Source: an uncultured Oscillibacter sp.
GTDB taxonomy: Bacteria; Bacillota; Clostridia; Oscillospirales; Oscillospiraceae
NCBI GenBank assembly: GCA_934574045.1
Contig: CAKTMK010000031.1
Location: 1-29,206 of the forward strand
Length of the DNA stretch: 29,206 bases
Reading direction: 5' to 3'
Under the pieces are notes generated by a model. That model made no database searches. It had not been told where the DNA came from and saw only the letters and a program-made list of their open reading frames with translations. The translations under genes were made by a program, and so were the position numbers. Within the stretch, counting starts at the first letter, position 1, and each line of letters starts with the position of its first letter. Below, piece after piece: positions 1-6,421 of the stretch.

Positions 1-867
1 AAGACATGGGGCAACAAATTTGTTGAAAATCTTGCCGCCGACATTAAAATTTCTTTTCCGGACGCCACCGGCTACTCCGTGAGAAACCTGAAATATATGG
101 CGAAGTTTGCTCTGCGTTTTCCTGACAAGGAAATTGTGCAAGCAGCGCTTGCACAAATTACTTGGTATCACCACATTGCCCTAATGGACAAGGTGAAAAC
201 CGCAGACGAGCATATCTGGTACGCTGAACAAGCTGCTAAGAACGGCTGGTCCCGCAATGTGCTGGTTCACCAAATCGAAAGTGGGTTGTATCAGCGGCAG
301 GTGTTGGCAGAGAAGGTATCAAACTTTGAAAACCGCCTTCCCTCTCCGCAGAGCGAACTCGCGGCCCAGACGATGAAAGACCCATATATCTTTGACTTTA
401 TCCCGTTCAAAGAGGACATGGTAGAGCGTGACATCGAGCAGGCGCTGGTCAAGGATGTGACGAAGCTTTTGCTGGAACTGGGAACCGGCTTTGCGTTCCT
501 TGGCAATCAGTACCACCTCAATGTGGGCGGCGATGATTTCTACATCGACCTGCTGTTCTATAACCTAAACCTCCGTTGCTATGTGGTGATTGAACTGAAA
601 ACTGGTGAGTTCAAACCGGAGTACGCTGGACAACTCAACTTCTACCTCTCCGCCGTGGACGGCATTCTGAAAAAGGAGCAGGACAATCCCTCGATTGGCC
701 TGCTGCTCTGCAAGAGCAAGAATGACCTTGTGGCGGAGTATTCGCTCAAGGACATGAGCAAGCCCATCGGCGTCAGCGCCTATCAGATCACCTGCGATCT
801 GCCGGAAGAATTGGAACGCCAGTTGCCGTCAGTGGAGGATATCCAGAAGCGAATCAAAAAACTGTAA
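1..867 (+). CDS. YhcG/DUF1016-family PDDEXK nuclease, 5' end outside window
   Basis: The frame is open from the first base, so the gene starts upstream; the in-frame GTG at 79 lies inside the conserved N-terminal domain and is not the start. The visible part carries the two halves known from YhcG/DUF1016 proteins: an N-terminal region with WYAEQAAKNGWSRNVLVHQI, then a PDDEXK nuclease core with FYIDLLFYN followed by VIELKTGEFKPEYAG. Counted from the first codon of the window the candidate catalytic residues are D183, E198 and K200. The family is often found near restriction-modification or other defence genes and its members are predicted DNA nucleases; the exact role is not settled. A gap of about 35 bp separates it from the next gene on the same strand, so the two may be cotranscribed. 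Family call is secure; function is inferred. Confidence 0.9.
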   Translation, partial: KTWGNKFVENLAADIKISFPDATGYSVRNLKYMAKFALRFPDKEIVQAALAQITWYHHIALMDKVKTADEHIWYAEQAAKNGWSRNVLVHQIESGLYQRQVLAEKVSNFENRLPSPQSELAAQTMKDPYIFDFIPFKEDMVERDIEQALVKDVTKLLLELGTGFAFLGNQYHLNVGGDDFYIDLLFYNLNLRCYVVIELKTGEFKPEYAGQLNFYLSAVDGILKKEQDNPSIGLLLCKSKNDLVAEYSLKDMSKPIGVSAYQITCDLPEELERQLPSVEDIQKRIKKL

Positions 868-902
868 ACCACGATTGATGGTCCTACATAGAGGTACGAC
901 AG

Positions 903-1628
903 ATGACATTTACCAACTGGACTTTGACTGCAAAGACAGCAGATGAGCGGCGATATATGAGTCCGCTATTTACATTCGTACTAAAACAGTTTGTGGAGAT
1001 TTTTGGAATTACAGCACTAAATAGTGAGCCGTGCGTTGTGTATAATGAGCCAACCGCACCCTATCCGATGCTTATCACCAATTGCACACCGATTCAAATT
1101 CGAACTTGTTCTGCCTCGCTCAATTATTGGGCACAATATATTTATCAATTATCTCACGAATTAACGCACTACATTATTCACCAGCAGAAAGAAGACAAAG
1201 AGGCCATCGTTCGATGGTTTGAAGAAACTATCTGCGAAGCAATGTCATTATACATGTTAAAGGTGTCCAGTCTGAGATGGAGTGAATGCTCATTATCAAG
1301 TATTAATCCAAATTACGGAGCGGCCTTAATGGATTACTTTAAGAAAGTTTACAACAAAACAGCCCCAAGCACACTGAAAAAATGCCATACGCTTGATGAC
1401 TTAAAAGAGGTTGAAAATTCTTGCGAAACTCGAAGGGATGAGCGTGGTATTGAGCGAAACTATTTGCTGAATAACTTTCTTGAATATCCCGATAGCATTT
1501 CTGCATTTATTTATTATCCTCTATATATGCGAGGTAACCTCCAAATTGATTTCGCCAAATGGAGGGAAAACAGCCCGTCACCTATTGTTTCCGCATTAGA
1601 ATCCATACAGCCTAACCTTGCATCATAA
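903..1628 (+). CDS. Putative HExxH zinc metallopeptidase-like protein, unknown family
   Basis: A 241-residue protein I cannot assign to a named family. It has a zincin signature, SHELTHYI, with H85, E86 and H89. An acidic cluster, FEETICEAMS (E107, E108, E112), follows about 20 residues later, where gluzincin-type peptidases place their third zinc ligand. There is no signal peptide or membrane segment, so a cytoplasmic protein is likely. The start ATG at 903 follows a purine-rich stretch (AGAGG) at 889-893. Codon use is more AT-rich than in most genes of the window, as in transferred DNA. It follows the PDDEXK nuclease closely and is closed by a strong terminator. Peptidase activity is an inference from the motif only; a regulatory peptidase in a defence or mobile context is possible. 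Confidence 0.7.
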   Translation: MTFTNWTLTAKTADERRYMSPLFTFVLKQFVEIFGITALNSEPCVVYNEPTAPYPMLITNCTPIQIRTCSASLNYWAQYIYQLSHELTHYIIHQQKEDKEAIVRWFEETICEAMSLYMLKVSSLRWSECSLSSINPNYGAALMDYFKKVYNKTAPSTLKKCHTLDDLKEVENSCETRRDERGIERNYLLNNFLEYPDSISAFIYYPLYMRGNLQIDFAKWRENSPSPIVSALESIQPNLAS

Positions 1629-1676
1629 ACAATAGTCAAAAGCCTTGTGAAAATATCCAGAATAGTATAGCTTGCC

Positions 1677-1712
1677 AAAAGTCCTCGAAATCGTCTGATT
1701 TCGAGGACTTTT
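1677..1712. terminator. Bidirectional intrinsic terminator with GAAATCGTCTGATTTC core
   Basis: Perfect 16-bp arms (AAAAGTCCTCGAAATC and complement) surround the loop GTCT, with A and T tracts at both ends, so it can end the zincin gene on the plus strand and the small gene on the minus strand. The core is identical to that of the terminator at 12749-12784, next to another copy of the same module. Confidence 0.9.
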
Positions 1713-1787
1713 ACTTTTCATAAGTTGTCATTTTCGGATACCACTTTTTTCTGACCCAAACGCTGACCCCAACGGGAGCAGCCAGCA

Positions 1788-1967
1788 TCAGTCTGAAAAC
1801 GGCCCAATACGGTCCGGCCCTCCCTCCCGGACGGTCTCCTCCTCGGCGCTGAAAAGCGCCGACTGCAAGAGTTTGCGGGTATCCCACACGTTTCCATGCT
1901 CCAGAAGGTCAATGGAATCCGACGCCGCGGCAGCCAGAATATGATACGCCTTTTCAATATCCGGCAT
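1788..1967 (-). CDS. Module small protein, copy A (59 aa, conserved, unknown function)
   Basis: One of four related small proteins in this window. It begins MPDIEKAYHILAAAASD and continues with GNVWD, KLLQSAL and SAEEE motifs; it is acidic and probably two helices with no membrane segment. I chose the ATG at 1967 because AGAGGTG at 1974-1980 sits six bases upstream, a near-ideal ribosome binding site; ATG 1973 and GTG 1976 touch or overlap that site. All four copies begin at the equivalent residue, which supports the choice. It diverges from an XRE regulator at 2062 with 94 bp between the starts. Function unknown. Small proteins of similar size beside HTH regulators occur, as I recall, in clostridial prophages and islands, but I could not check homology. 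Confidence 0.8.
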   Translation of the reverse strand: MPDIEKAYHILAAAASDSIDLLEHGNVWDTRKLLQSALFSAEEETVREGGPDRIGPFSD

Positions 1968-1988
1968 GTGCATCACCTCTTGCGTTTA

Positions 1989-2034
1989 TTTTAAGGGATA
2001 TTCCCTTAAAATTCAATAAGGAATATTCCCTTAT
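1989..2034. promoter_or_regulatory. Tandem operators of module A
   Basis: Between the divergent starts lie two inverted repeats centred 25 bp apart. The first (1989-2011) is a perfect 23-bp palindrome with arms TTTTAAGGGA around TAT. The second (2016-2034) is ATAAGGAATATTCCCTTAT, imperfect by one position. The shared core is AAGGRATATTCCCTT. They are the obvious binding sites for the adjacent HTH protein, which would then control both genes. Operator function is inferred. Confidence 0.75.
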
Positions 2035-2061
2035 AGCATACTAAAGCCACGAGGTGATAGT

Positions 2062-2286
2062 ATGTATGAACATTTACGAGCCATGCGAGAGGACCGTGAT
2101 CTGTCACAAAAGCAGTTGGCAGACCTGCTTCAGATTCATCAAACCACCTATTCCGATTATGAACTCGGAAATGTAAATATCCCTGTAACAGCGTTGACCC
2201 GACTGGCCGACTTTTATCAAACAAGCATTGATTATTTAGTTGATTACACAGATGACCCTACGCCATACCGAAAAAAGAGCAAATGA
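2062..2286 (+). CDS. XRE-family HTH regulator of module A
   Basis: A 74-residue protein made almost entirely of a lambda-repressor-like helix-turn-helix domain: LSQKQLADLLQIHQTTYSDYE contains the recognition helix, and the tail FYQTSIDYLVDYTDDP is the usual ending of single-domain XRE proteins. The start ATG at 2062 follows GAGGTGAT. It probably binds the palindromes at 1989-2034 and controls itself and the divergent small gene. No sensor or enzymatic domain is present. Its 3' end overlaps the tail of the truncated flavoprotein frame on the other strand. Confidence 0.9.
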   Translation: MYEHLRAMREDRDLSQKQLADLLQIHQTTYSDYELGNVNIPVTALTRLADFYQTSIDYLVDYTDDPTPYRKKSK

Positions 2287-2543
2287 TTTTTACAGTTTCC
2301 GCTATGGAGTGTATTGCCCCTTAGTCGCCGCTCTCTCTGTTCACTATTCACCACATCGTCGAACACGCACTTTCCGGTCTCGTGGCACTTGCGGCAGGCG
2401 ATGCAGCCCCGAATGTCCTTGCTGCCCACATGGAGCAGTTCCGCTTCGATGCCCTCAGCCTCCAGCGCCTTTTTCAGTTCGGTCAGTGCGGTATAGGTGC
2501 AGCCCCTTGGACGGGGACTGCCGTTGATAAGCAGTGCTTTCAT
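2244..2543 (-). pseudogene. Truncated NADPH-dependent FMN reductase-like flavoprotein
   Basis: The first 66 or so residues match the start of iron-sulfur-flavoprotein/FMN-reductase proteins: MKALLINGSPRPRGCTYTAL is the FMN phosphate loop, followed by GCIACRKCHETGKCVFDD, the Cys-rich segment of this group. Homology stops near 2346, after VVN; the remaining codons to 2244 are unlike the family and run into the module A regulator. Family members are about 180-210 residues, so roughly two thirds is missing. The start at 2543 has GAGGTG six bases upstream, inside the end of the alcohol dehydrogenase gene, so the two formed an operon. The break coincides with the edge of module A, consistent with insertion or deletion there. 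Confidence 0.75.
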
Positions 2544-2553
2544 CTTCCGCACC

Positions 2554-3711
2554 TCACTTGCACTCGGTCAGAATTTCGTAAATCTCATCATGGGGCAGCT
2601 TTTTGCAGCAGCCAGCGGTGACGTTGGTGGAATCCGCGATGGCGCGGAAGTCGGTATCGGCGGGGATACCAAGCTCGGTAAATGTAGTCGGCAGACCGAT
2701 CTCCTTGATGAAGTCTGCCAGCGCGTCGATACCGGCGGCAGCGGTCTCTTCCTCGTTGCCCTTGGGGGCGATACCCCAGACATTCTGAGCAAACCGCGCA
2801 AACCGTGCCGCACCGGACTGGTAGATATGGCGGTACAGAACGGGATGGATCACCGCCAGACCCGCGCCGTGATTGCAGTTGGTGTAAGCGCCCAGCTGGT
2901 GCTCCAGCATATGGCACTGGAAGTCGGTGACCTTGCCGATCTTCAGCACGCCGTTTTCCGCCATAGCGGACGCCCACGCCAACTCACTTCTGGCATCGTA
3001 ATTCTCCGGGTCGGTCAGCAGAATGCGGATGTTGCGGATGACGCTGCGCATGACGGCTTCGTTGATGTCATCAGACAGATTGTTTATATCCGGCTTGCCG
3101 AAGTATGTCTCCATGGCATGGCTCAGGGTATCAAAGGCGCCGGAGAGGGCCTGCTTCATGGGAACGGACAGCGTGTAGCTGGGGTCAAGGAACGCGAACT
3201 CCGCCTGTGCGCCCCAAAGCGCGCCCTTGATCTTCTTTTCCTCGTGGGTGATGACCGCGCCGTTGTTCATTTCGCTGCCGGTACCGAACACGGTGACGAT
3301 GGTGCCGAGAGGAATGAACTTTGTGGGCAGCGTGTGCTTCGTGTACTGCATCTCCCAGATGTCCTCGTCGAGATTTGCCTGCGCGGAGATGACCTTGCAG
3401 CAGTCGGAGACGCTGCCGCCGCCAACGGCGAGAATCAGGTCTACATGGTTTTCCCGCGCCAGCTTCGCGCCCTCCTGCACCTTGGCATAGGTGGGGTTCG
3501 ACATGATACCGGAGAACTCCACGACGCGCTTGCCTGCGGCGTTCAGGATGCCAATGATCTCATCGTACACGCCGTTGCACTTGATGGAACCGCCGCCGTA
3601 GGCCAGCATGACGGTCTCGCCGTAGTTCCCCAGCAGACTGCCGAGATACTCCTTCACGCCGCCCTTGCCGAAATACACCTTGGTCTTGTTCTCAAAAATA
3701 AAGTTGTTCAT
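2554..3711 (-). CDS. Iron-containing (butanol-type) alcohol dehydrogenase
   Basis: A 385-residue group III alcohol dehydrogenase of the YqhD/butanol dehydrogenase type, reducing aldehydes with NAD(P)H in the cytoplasm. The N-terminal half has the nucleotide-binding signatures AVGGGSVSD (residues 95-103) and GTGSEMNN (143-150). The C-terminal helical half has the four metal ligands expected for the family: D194, H198, H267 and H281, with the last two 14 residues apart as in FucO and YqhD. Length is normal. The start ATG at 3711 has GAAAGGG about ten bases upstream. It is divergent from a MerR regulator, and its promoter (3786-3816) has the MerR-type long spacer, so induction by an aldehyde or other electrophile through that regulator is likely. 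Physiological substrate unknown. Confidence 0.93.
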   Translation of the reverse strand: MNNFIFENKTKVYFGKGGVKEYLGSLLGNYGETVMLAYGGGSIKCNGVYDEIIGILNAAGKRVVEFSGIMSNPTYAKVQEGAKLARENHVDLILAVGGGSVSDCCKVISAQANLDEDIWEMQYTKHTLPTKFIPLGTIVTVFGTGSEMNNGAVITHEEKKIKGALWGAQAEFAFLDPSYTLSVPMKQALSGAFDTLSHAMETYFGKPDINNLSDDINEAVMRSVIRNIRILLTDPENYDARSELAWASAMAENGVLKIGKVTDFQCHMLEHQLGAYTNCNHGAGLAVIHPVLYRHIYQSGAARFARFAQNVWGIAPKGNEEETAAAGIDALADFIKEIGLPTTFTELGIPADTDFRAIADSTNVTAGCCKKLPHDEIYEILTECK

Positions 3712-3727
3712 AAAAACGCGCCCTTTC

Positions 3728-3756
3728 TTGTGTGTATATCGTTTCTATGCTATAAT
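3728..3756 (+). promoter_or_regulatory. Promoter of the first MerR gene
   Basis: TTGTGT (3728-3733), 17-bp spacer, TATAAT (3751-3756) on the plus strand. Transcription from it would cross the divergent MerR operator before reaching the MerR start, allowing self-control. Confidence 0.6.
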
Positions 3757-3785
3757 GCGATGAATGCATCCGGTTGATACTGCCG

Positions 3786-3816
3786 ATTATAATTTCCGGT
3801 TGTTACAACCGGTCAA
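3786..3816 (-). promoter_or_regulatory. MerR-type promoter of the alcohol dehydrogenase
   Basis: On the minus strand: TTGACC (3816-3811), a 19-bp spacer, then TATAAT (3791-3786). The spacer contains the perfect dyad CCGGTTG-TAA-CAACCGG (3796-3812). An overlong 19-bp spacer with a central dyad is the hallmark of promoters that MerR proteins activate by untwisting DNA. The elements are seen directly; regulation by the adjacent MerR protein is inferred. Confidence 0.85.
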
Positions 3817-3861
3817 GTGGTTTTGAACAGGAATTTGCGAACTTTTTGTAAACAGTGAGAA

Positions 3862-4269
3862 ATGACCATGCTCTATACCATGATGCAGGTCTGTAAGGAA
3901 ACGAACATGACCTATCAGGCCCTAAAATTTTACTGCAACGAGGGGCTTGTCCCCAACGTGAAGCGGGATAAGAACAACCGCCGCGTGTTCGACGAGCGGG
4001 ACGTGGCGTGGATCAACAGCCTGACCTGTCTGAAAAAGTGCGGCATGAGCATTCAGGAGATGAAGGATTACCTCGCCCTGTGCCTGCAAGGAGAAAGCAC
4101 GATCCCCCAGCGCAAGAAAATGCTGGAGCAAAAACAGGAGGCCCTGCGGGAAACGATCCGGGAATTGCAGGATAGCGTGGCCTACATCGACTGGAAGCAG
4201 AATTTCTATGATGAGGTGCTCTCCGGCAGGCGCCCGTACGAGAGCAATCTGATCCCGGTCGAAACGTAA
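3862..4269 (+). CDS. MerR-family transcriptional regulator (next to alcohol dehydrogenase)
   Basis: A 135-residue regulator with an N-terminal MerR winged-helix domain: TMMQVCKETNMTYQALKFYC, then GLVPNVKRDKNNRRVF. A long dimerisation helix follows (about residues 85-115, KKMLEQKQEALRETIRELQD). It lacks a large effector-binding domain, as in the small MerR proteins that accompany oxidoreductases in Firmicutes. Two start codons are possible, ATG 3862 and ATG 3868; AGTGAGA at 3854-3860 is better spaced for the second, and alignment with the second MerR protein of the window also favours 3868. Divergent from the alcohol dehydrogenase, whose 19-bp-spacer promoter it probably activates. The inducer is not predictable. 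Confidence 0.9.
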   Translation: MTMLYTMMQVCKETNMTYQALKFYCNEGLVPNVKRDKNNRRVFDERDVAWINSLTCLKKCGMSIQEMKDYLALCLQGESTIPQRKKMLEQKQEALRETIRELQDSVAYIDWKQNFYDEVLSGRRPYESNLIPVET

Positions 4270-4331
4270 CGCGCTCCAAGATCTCATTTGCTTTTGCCGA
4301 AAGGCTTGGGGGCAGATCTCTCCCGGCGCGC

Positions 4332-4370
4332 AAAAAAGCTCGTGAAGTCAATGACCTCACGAACTTTTTT
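4332..4370. terminator. Bidirectional terminator after the first MerR gene
   Basis: Inverted repeat with arms around CTCGTGA...TCACGA and inner GTCA/TGAC, flanked by AAAAAA on the left and TTTTTT on the right. Confidence 0.8.
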
Positions 4371-4420
4371 CTCCATTTCTCCCGAATCCATTTTGCAGAA
4401 GATCTGCGGCAAAAAGTGAA

Positions 4421-4448
4421 AGAAGCGGCCGCAGTTGCGGCCGCTTCT
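4421..4448 (-). terminator. Terminator of the module B regulator
   Basis: Perfect 12-bp arms AGAAGCGGCCGC around AGTT, overlapping the stop codon of the minus-strand HTH gene; on that strand it is followed by TTCACTTTTTG. Confidence 0.65.
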
Positions 4449-4681
4449 TATATAAACAAGTTGTCATATGTCACATGAAGCGCATCCTTGAGCGCCTTGA
4501 TCTCCTCGGGATACAAACGGCGCTGCCCGACCTCCACTTTTGCGATCGCGCTCCGTGTCAAGTCACAGCCCAAAACCTGCAGCTTGGCAGCAAGCTGTTC
4601 CTGCGTCAGCCCTCTGTCCTTACGCAGTTCCGCAAGCCGTTCTCCTTGCCGCACAGCATAATCGTTACTTGTGGGTGTCAC
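4448..4681 (-). CDS. XRE-family HTH regulator of module B
   Basis: A lambda-repressor-like DNA-binding protein: RLAELRKDRGLTQEQLAAKL is the first half of the HTH, then GCDLTRSAIAKVEVGQRRLY and EIKALKDALHVTYDNLF. The start is uncertain. The frame is open to an ATG at 4780, but that would run through both candidate operators and past the start of the divergent small gene at 4770. The GTG at 4681 leaves about 12 residues before the HTH but has GGAG directly abutting it; the out-of-frame ATG near 4661 is not usable without a frameshift. I give 4681 as the most reasonable start. It probably binds the palindromes at 4687-4757 and controls itself and the small gene. Confidence 0.75.
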   Translation of the reverse strand: MTPTSNDYAVRQGERLAELRKDRGLTQEQLAAKLQVLGCDLTRSAIAKVEVGQRRLYPEEIKALKDALHVTYDNLFI

Positions 4682-4686
4682 CTCCG

Positions 4687-4757
4687 TGCACCAAATTGGT
4701 GCATTGTGAGTTGATTTTACCCACTCTTTATGCCAAGATTGCACTGCATTAGTGCAA
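4687..4757. promoter_or_regulatory. Operators of module B
   Basis: Two inverted repeats between the divergent genes: a perfect 17-bp palindrome TGCACCAAATTGGTGCA (4687-4703) and TTGCACT-N5-AGTGCAA (4739-4757). Both contain TGCAC/GTGCA arms but differ in the inner bases; centres are 53 bp apart. They have no resemblance to the operators of modules A, C or D. Confidence 0.7.
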
Positions 4758-4769
4758 AGGTGAAATTTT

Positions 4770-4946
4770 ATGCCGGGCATAACAAAAGCATATCATATTT
4801 TACTTGCTGCCGCATCAGATGCTGTCGACCTGCTGAAGCACGGCAATGTGTGGGATGCCCGCAAAATGCTGCAATCGGCGCTTCTCCGCGCAGAAGAAGA
4901 AAGCATGAAGGATGGCGGCCCGGACAGTACGGCGCCATCCCCGTGA
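4770..4946 (+). CDS. Module small protein, copy B (58 aa, conserved, unknown function)
   Basis: A short gene of 58 codons on the plus strand, clearly related to copies A, C and D: it starts MPGITKAYHILLAAASD and has GNVWD, KMLQSALLRAEEES and a proline-containing tail. AAAGGTGA at 4756-4763 gives a good ribosome binding site six bases before the ATG. It is divergent from the module B HTH gene. It ends 33 bp before the convergent end of the aldo/keto reductase gene. Third-position differences from the other copies suggest selection on the protein rather than a recent duplication. Function unknown. Confidence 0.8.
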   Translation: MPGITKAYHILLAAASDAVDLLKHGNVWDARKMLQSALLRAEEESMKDGGPDSTAPSP

Positions 4947-4979
4947 TCCCACCGCGGCGGCAGGATGCGCTTTCCTTGC

Positions 4980-5813
4980 TCACCACGTCAGGGAGAACTC
5001 CACCAGCTCCGGCGTTTCCGGTTTGCCGATGAGGGGTTCCCTCCGGTCCAGCGCGGAGAGCCGCGTCAGTTCATCGCCGGTCAGCGCAAAATCAAACAGA
5101 TCAAAGTTCTCCCGGATATGCTCCGGCTCGGCGCTTCTGGGAATGACGGCAATGCCCTTCTGCGTCAGGAACCGGAGCAGGATCTGCGCCGGGGTCCTGC
5201 CGTATTTTTCGGCAAGGGAAAGCACGGCAGGCTCCCGATACATCTCATTGCGGTTTCCCTGTCCCAAGGGCGCGTAGGCCATGTGGGCCACGCCCTTTTT
5301 GTCCATCCAGCCCCGCTCGGCGGTGCGCTGGCAGTACAGGTTCGTTTCGATCTGGTTGACAGCCGGAACGATCCGGTTGTAGGCGATCAGGTCAAGGAGC
5401 TGATCCGGCTCGAAATTGGAGGCGCCGATAGCGCGGACCCTGCCGTCCGCATACAGGTTTTCCAGCGCCCGCCACGCCGCGTAGTAGTTGGCAAACGGCC
5501 AGTGCAGGAGCAGCAGATCGACATAGTCCGTTTGCAGAGCTGCAAGCGACTGCATGACCGTCTGTTCTGCGTGTTCATAAGATTTGAAGTTCACCTTGGT
5601 GACGAGGAACAGCTCTCGGCGGTCAACGCCGCTCCGCCGGATGCCCTCGCCCACAGCCGTTTCGTTGCCGTAGGCCTCCGCCGTGTCGATCATGCGATAA
5701 CCGCTTTCAATGGCGGCCGCGACCGCGCCGGCACAGGTCTCCCCGCTCAGCATAAACGTGCCGAAGCCCGCAAGCGGCATCTGCACGCCGTTATTCAAGG
5801 TCAAATATTCCAT
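4980..5813 (-). CDS. Aldo/keto reductase
   Basis: A 277-residue NADPH-dependent aldo/keto reductase, a cytoplasmic TIM-barrel enzyme reducing aldehydes or ketones. The catalytic tetrad is complete: D43 and Y48 in DTAEAYGNE, K73 in LVTKV, H104 in LLLLHWP. The C-terminal cofactor segment IAVIPRSAEPEHIREN is typical. I chose ATG 5813 because GGGAGGA lies seven bases upstream and the protein then begins MEYLTLNNGVQMPLAGFGT as in the family; the longer frame to 5921 would cross the promoter and operator. It is divergent from a MerR regulator and its promoter has the 19-bp MerR-type spacer. The layout mirrors the alcohol dehydrogenase/MerR pair upstream, so both may respond to carbonyl or electrophile stress. 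Substrate unknown. Confidence 0.93.
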   Translation of the reverse strand: MEYLTLNNGVQMPLAGFGTFMLSGETCAGAVAAAIESGYRMIDTAEAYGNETAVGEGIRRSGVDRRELFLVTKVNFKSYEHAEQTVMQSLAALQTDYVDLLLLHWPFANYYAAWRALENLYADGRVRAIGASNFEPDQLLDLIAYNRIVPAVNQIETNLYCQRTAERGWMDKKGVAHMAYAPLGQGNRNEMYREPAVLSLAEKYGRTPAQILLRFLTQKGIAVIPRSAEPEHIRENFDLFDFALTGDELTRLSALDRREPLIGKPETPELVEFSLTW

Positions 5814-5835
5814 AGTTCGTCCTCCCTGATCGGAT

Positions 5836-5864
5836 TTGCACAGACAGGTTTTCTGTGTTACAAT
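5836..5864 (+). promoter_or_regulatory. Promoter of the second MerR gene
   Basis: TTGCAC (5836-5841), 17-bp spacer, TACAAT (5859-5864) on the plus strand, upstream of the divergent operator. Confidence 0.55.
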
Positions 5865-5865
5865 C

Positions 5866-5896
5866 ATTCTAACAAGTTCGTGTAACACGAAGTCAA
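5866..5896 (-). promoter_or_regulatory. MerR-type promoter of the aldo/keto reductase
   Basis: On the minus strand: TTGACT (5896-5891), a 19-bp spacer and TAGAAT (5871-5866). The perfect 15-bp dyad TTCGTGTAACACGAA (5877-5891) sits in the spacer and touches the -35. Same architecture as at 3786-3816 but with a different dyad sequence, so the two MerR proteins should not cross-bind. Confidence 0.85.
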
Positions 5897-5919
5897 GAGG
5901 ATTTTTCGGAGGCACGGCC

Positions 5920-6345
5920 ATGCACTATACGATCAGGCAGATGGCGGAGAGGTTCCGCGTCACGGAGCATACGCTGCGGTTTTATACGGACAGGGGACTG
6001 CTACCCTGCGAGCGGGACGGCGGCAACCGCCGGGTATTCAACGAGGAATCCGTCAACTGGATGCAGGGCATCCAGTGTCTGAAGGGCTGCGGCGCGTCCA
6101 TTGAGGACATCCGGGAATATTGCCGTCTGTGTCTGCTGGAGGGCTCCGAGGAAAATCTGCGGGCGCGGTACGCCATCATTCTCAAGCAGCGGGAGGAGGC
6201 CTATCGGCGGCTGAAGGAAGCCCAGGCCACCGTGAACTACATGGATGAAAAGGCCGCGCACTATGAGGCCATTCTTGCGGGATTGGCTCCGGACAACACC
6301 AACCCGAAAAACTGGACGGCGGAGAACCGGCCGAAGCACGGCTGA
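5920..6345 (+). CDS. MerR-family transcriptional regulator (next to aldo/keto reductase)
   Basis: A 141-residue MerR protein beginning MHYTIRQMAERFRVTEHTLRFY, the winged HTH, followed by GLLPCERDGGNRRVFNEESV and a dimerisation helix (residues about 85-115, REEAYRRLKEAQATVNYM). ATG 5920 is chosen because CGGAGG lies seven bases upstream; the frame extends to 5836 but that segment is promoter and operator. It is paralogous to the MerR protein at 3862, with the shared pattern CLK.CG.SI...(K/R)(D/E)Y..LCL. Probably activates the divergent aldo/keto reductase. Inducer unknown. Confidence 0.9.
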   Translation: MHYTIRQMAERFRVTEHTLRFYTDRGLLPCERDGGNRRVFNEESVNWMQGIQCLKGCGASIEDIREYCRLCLLEGSEENLRARYAIILKQREEAYRRLKEAQATVNYMDEKAAHYEAILAGLAPDNTNPKNWTAENRPKHG

Positions 6346-6421
6346 TCCGGCCCGTTCTCCCGTCCGTTCAGCCGGGTTTTTCCGTCTCTTGCCTAAGCTG
6401 CCATAAAGGAGAAAATCTGCC

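Noticed and set aside
2497..3777. 426-codon plus-strand frame opposite the alcohol dehydrogenase
   Set aside because: Antisense to a gene with complete catalytic residues; no ribosome binding site.
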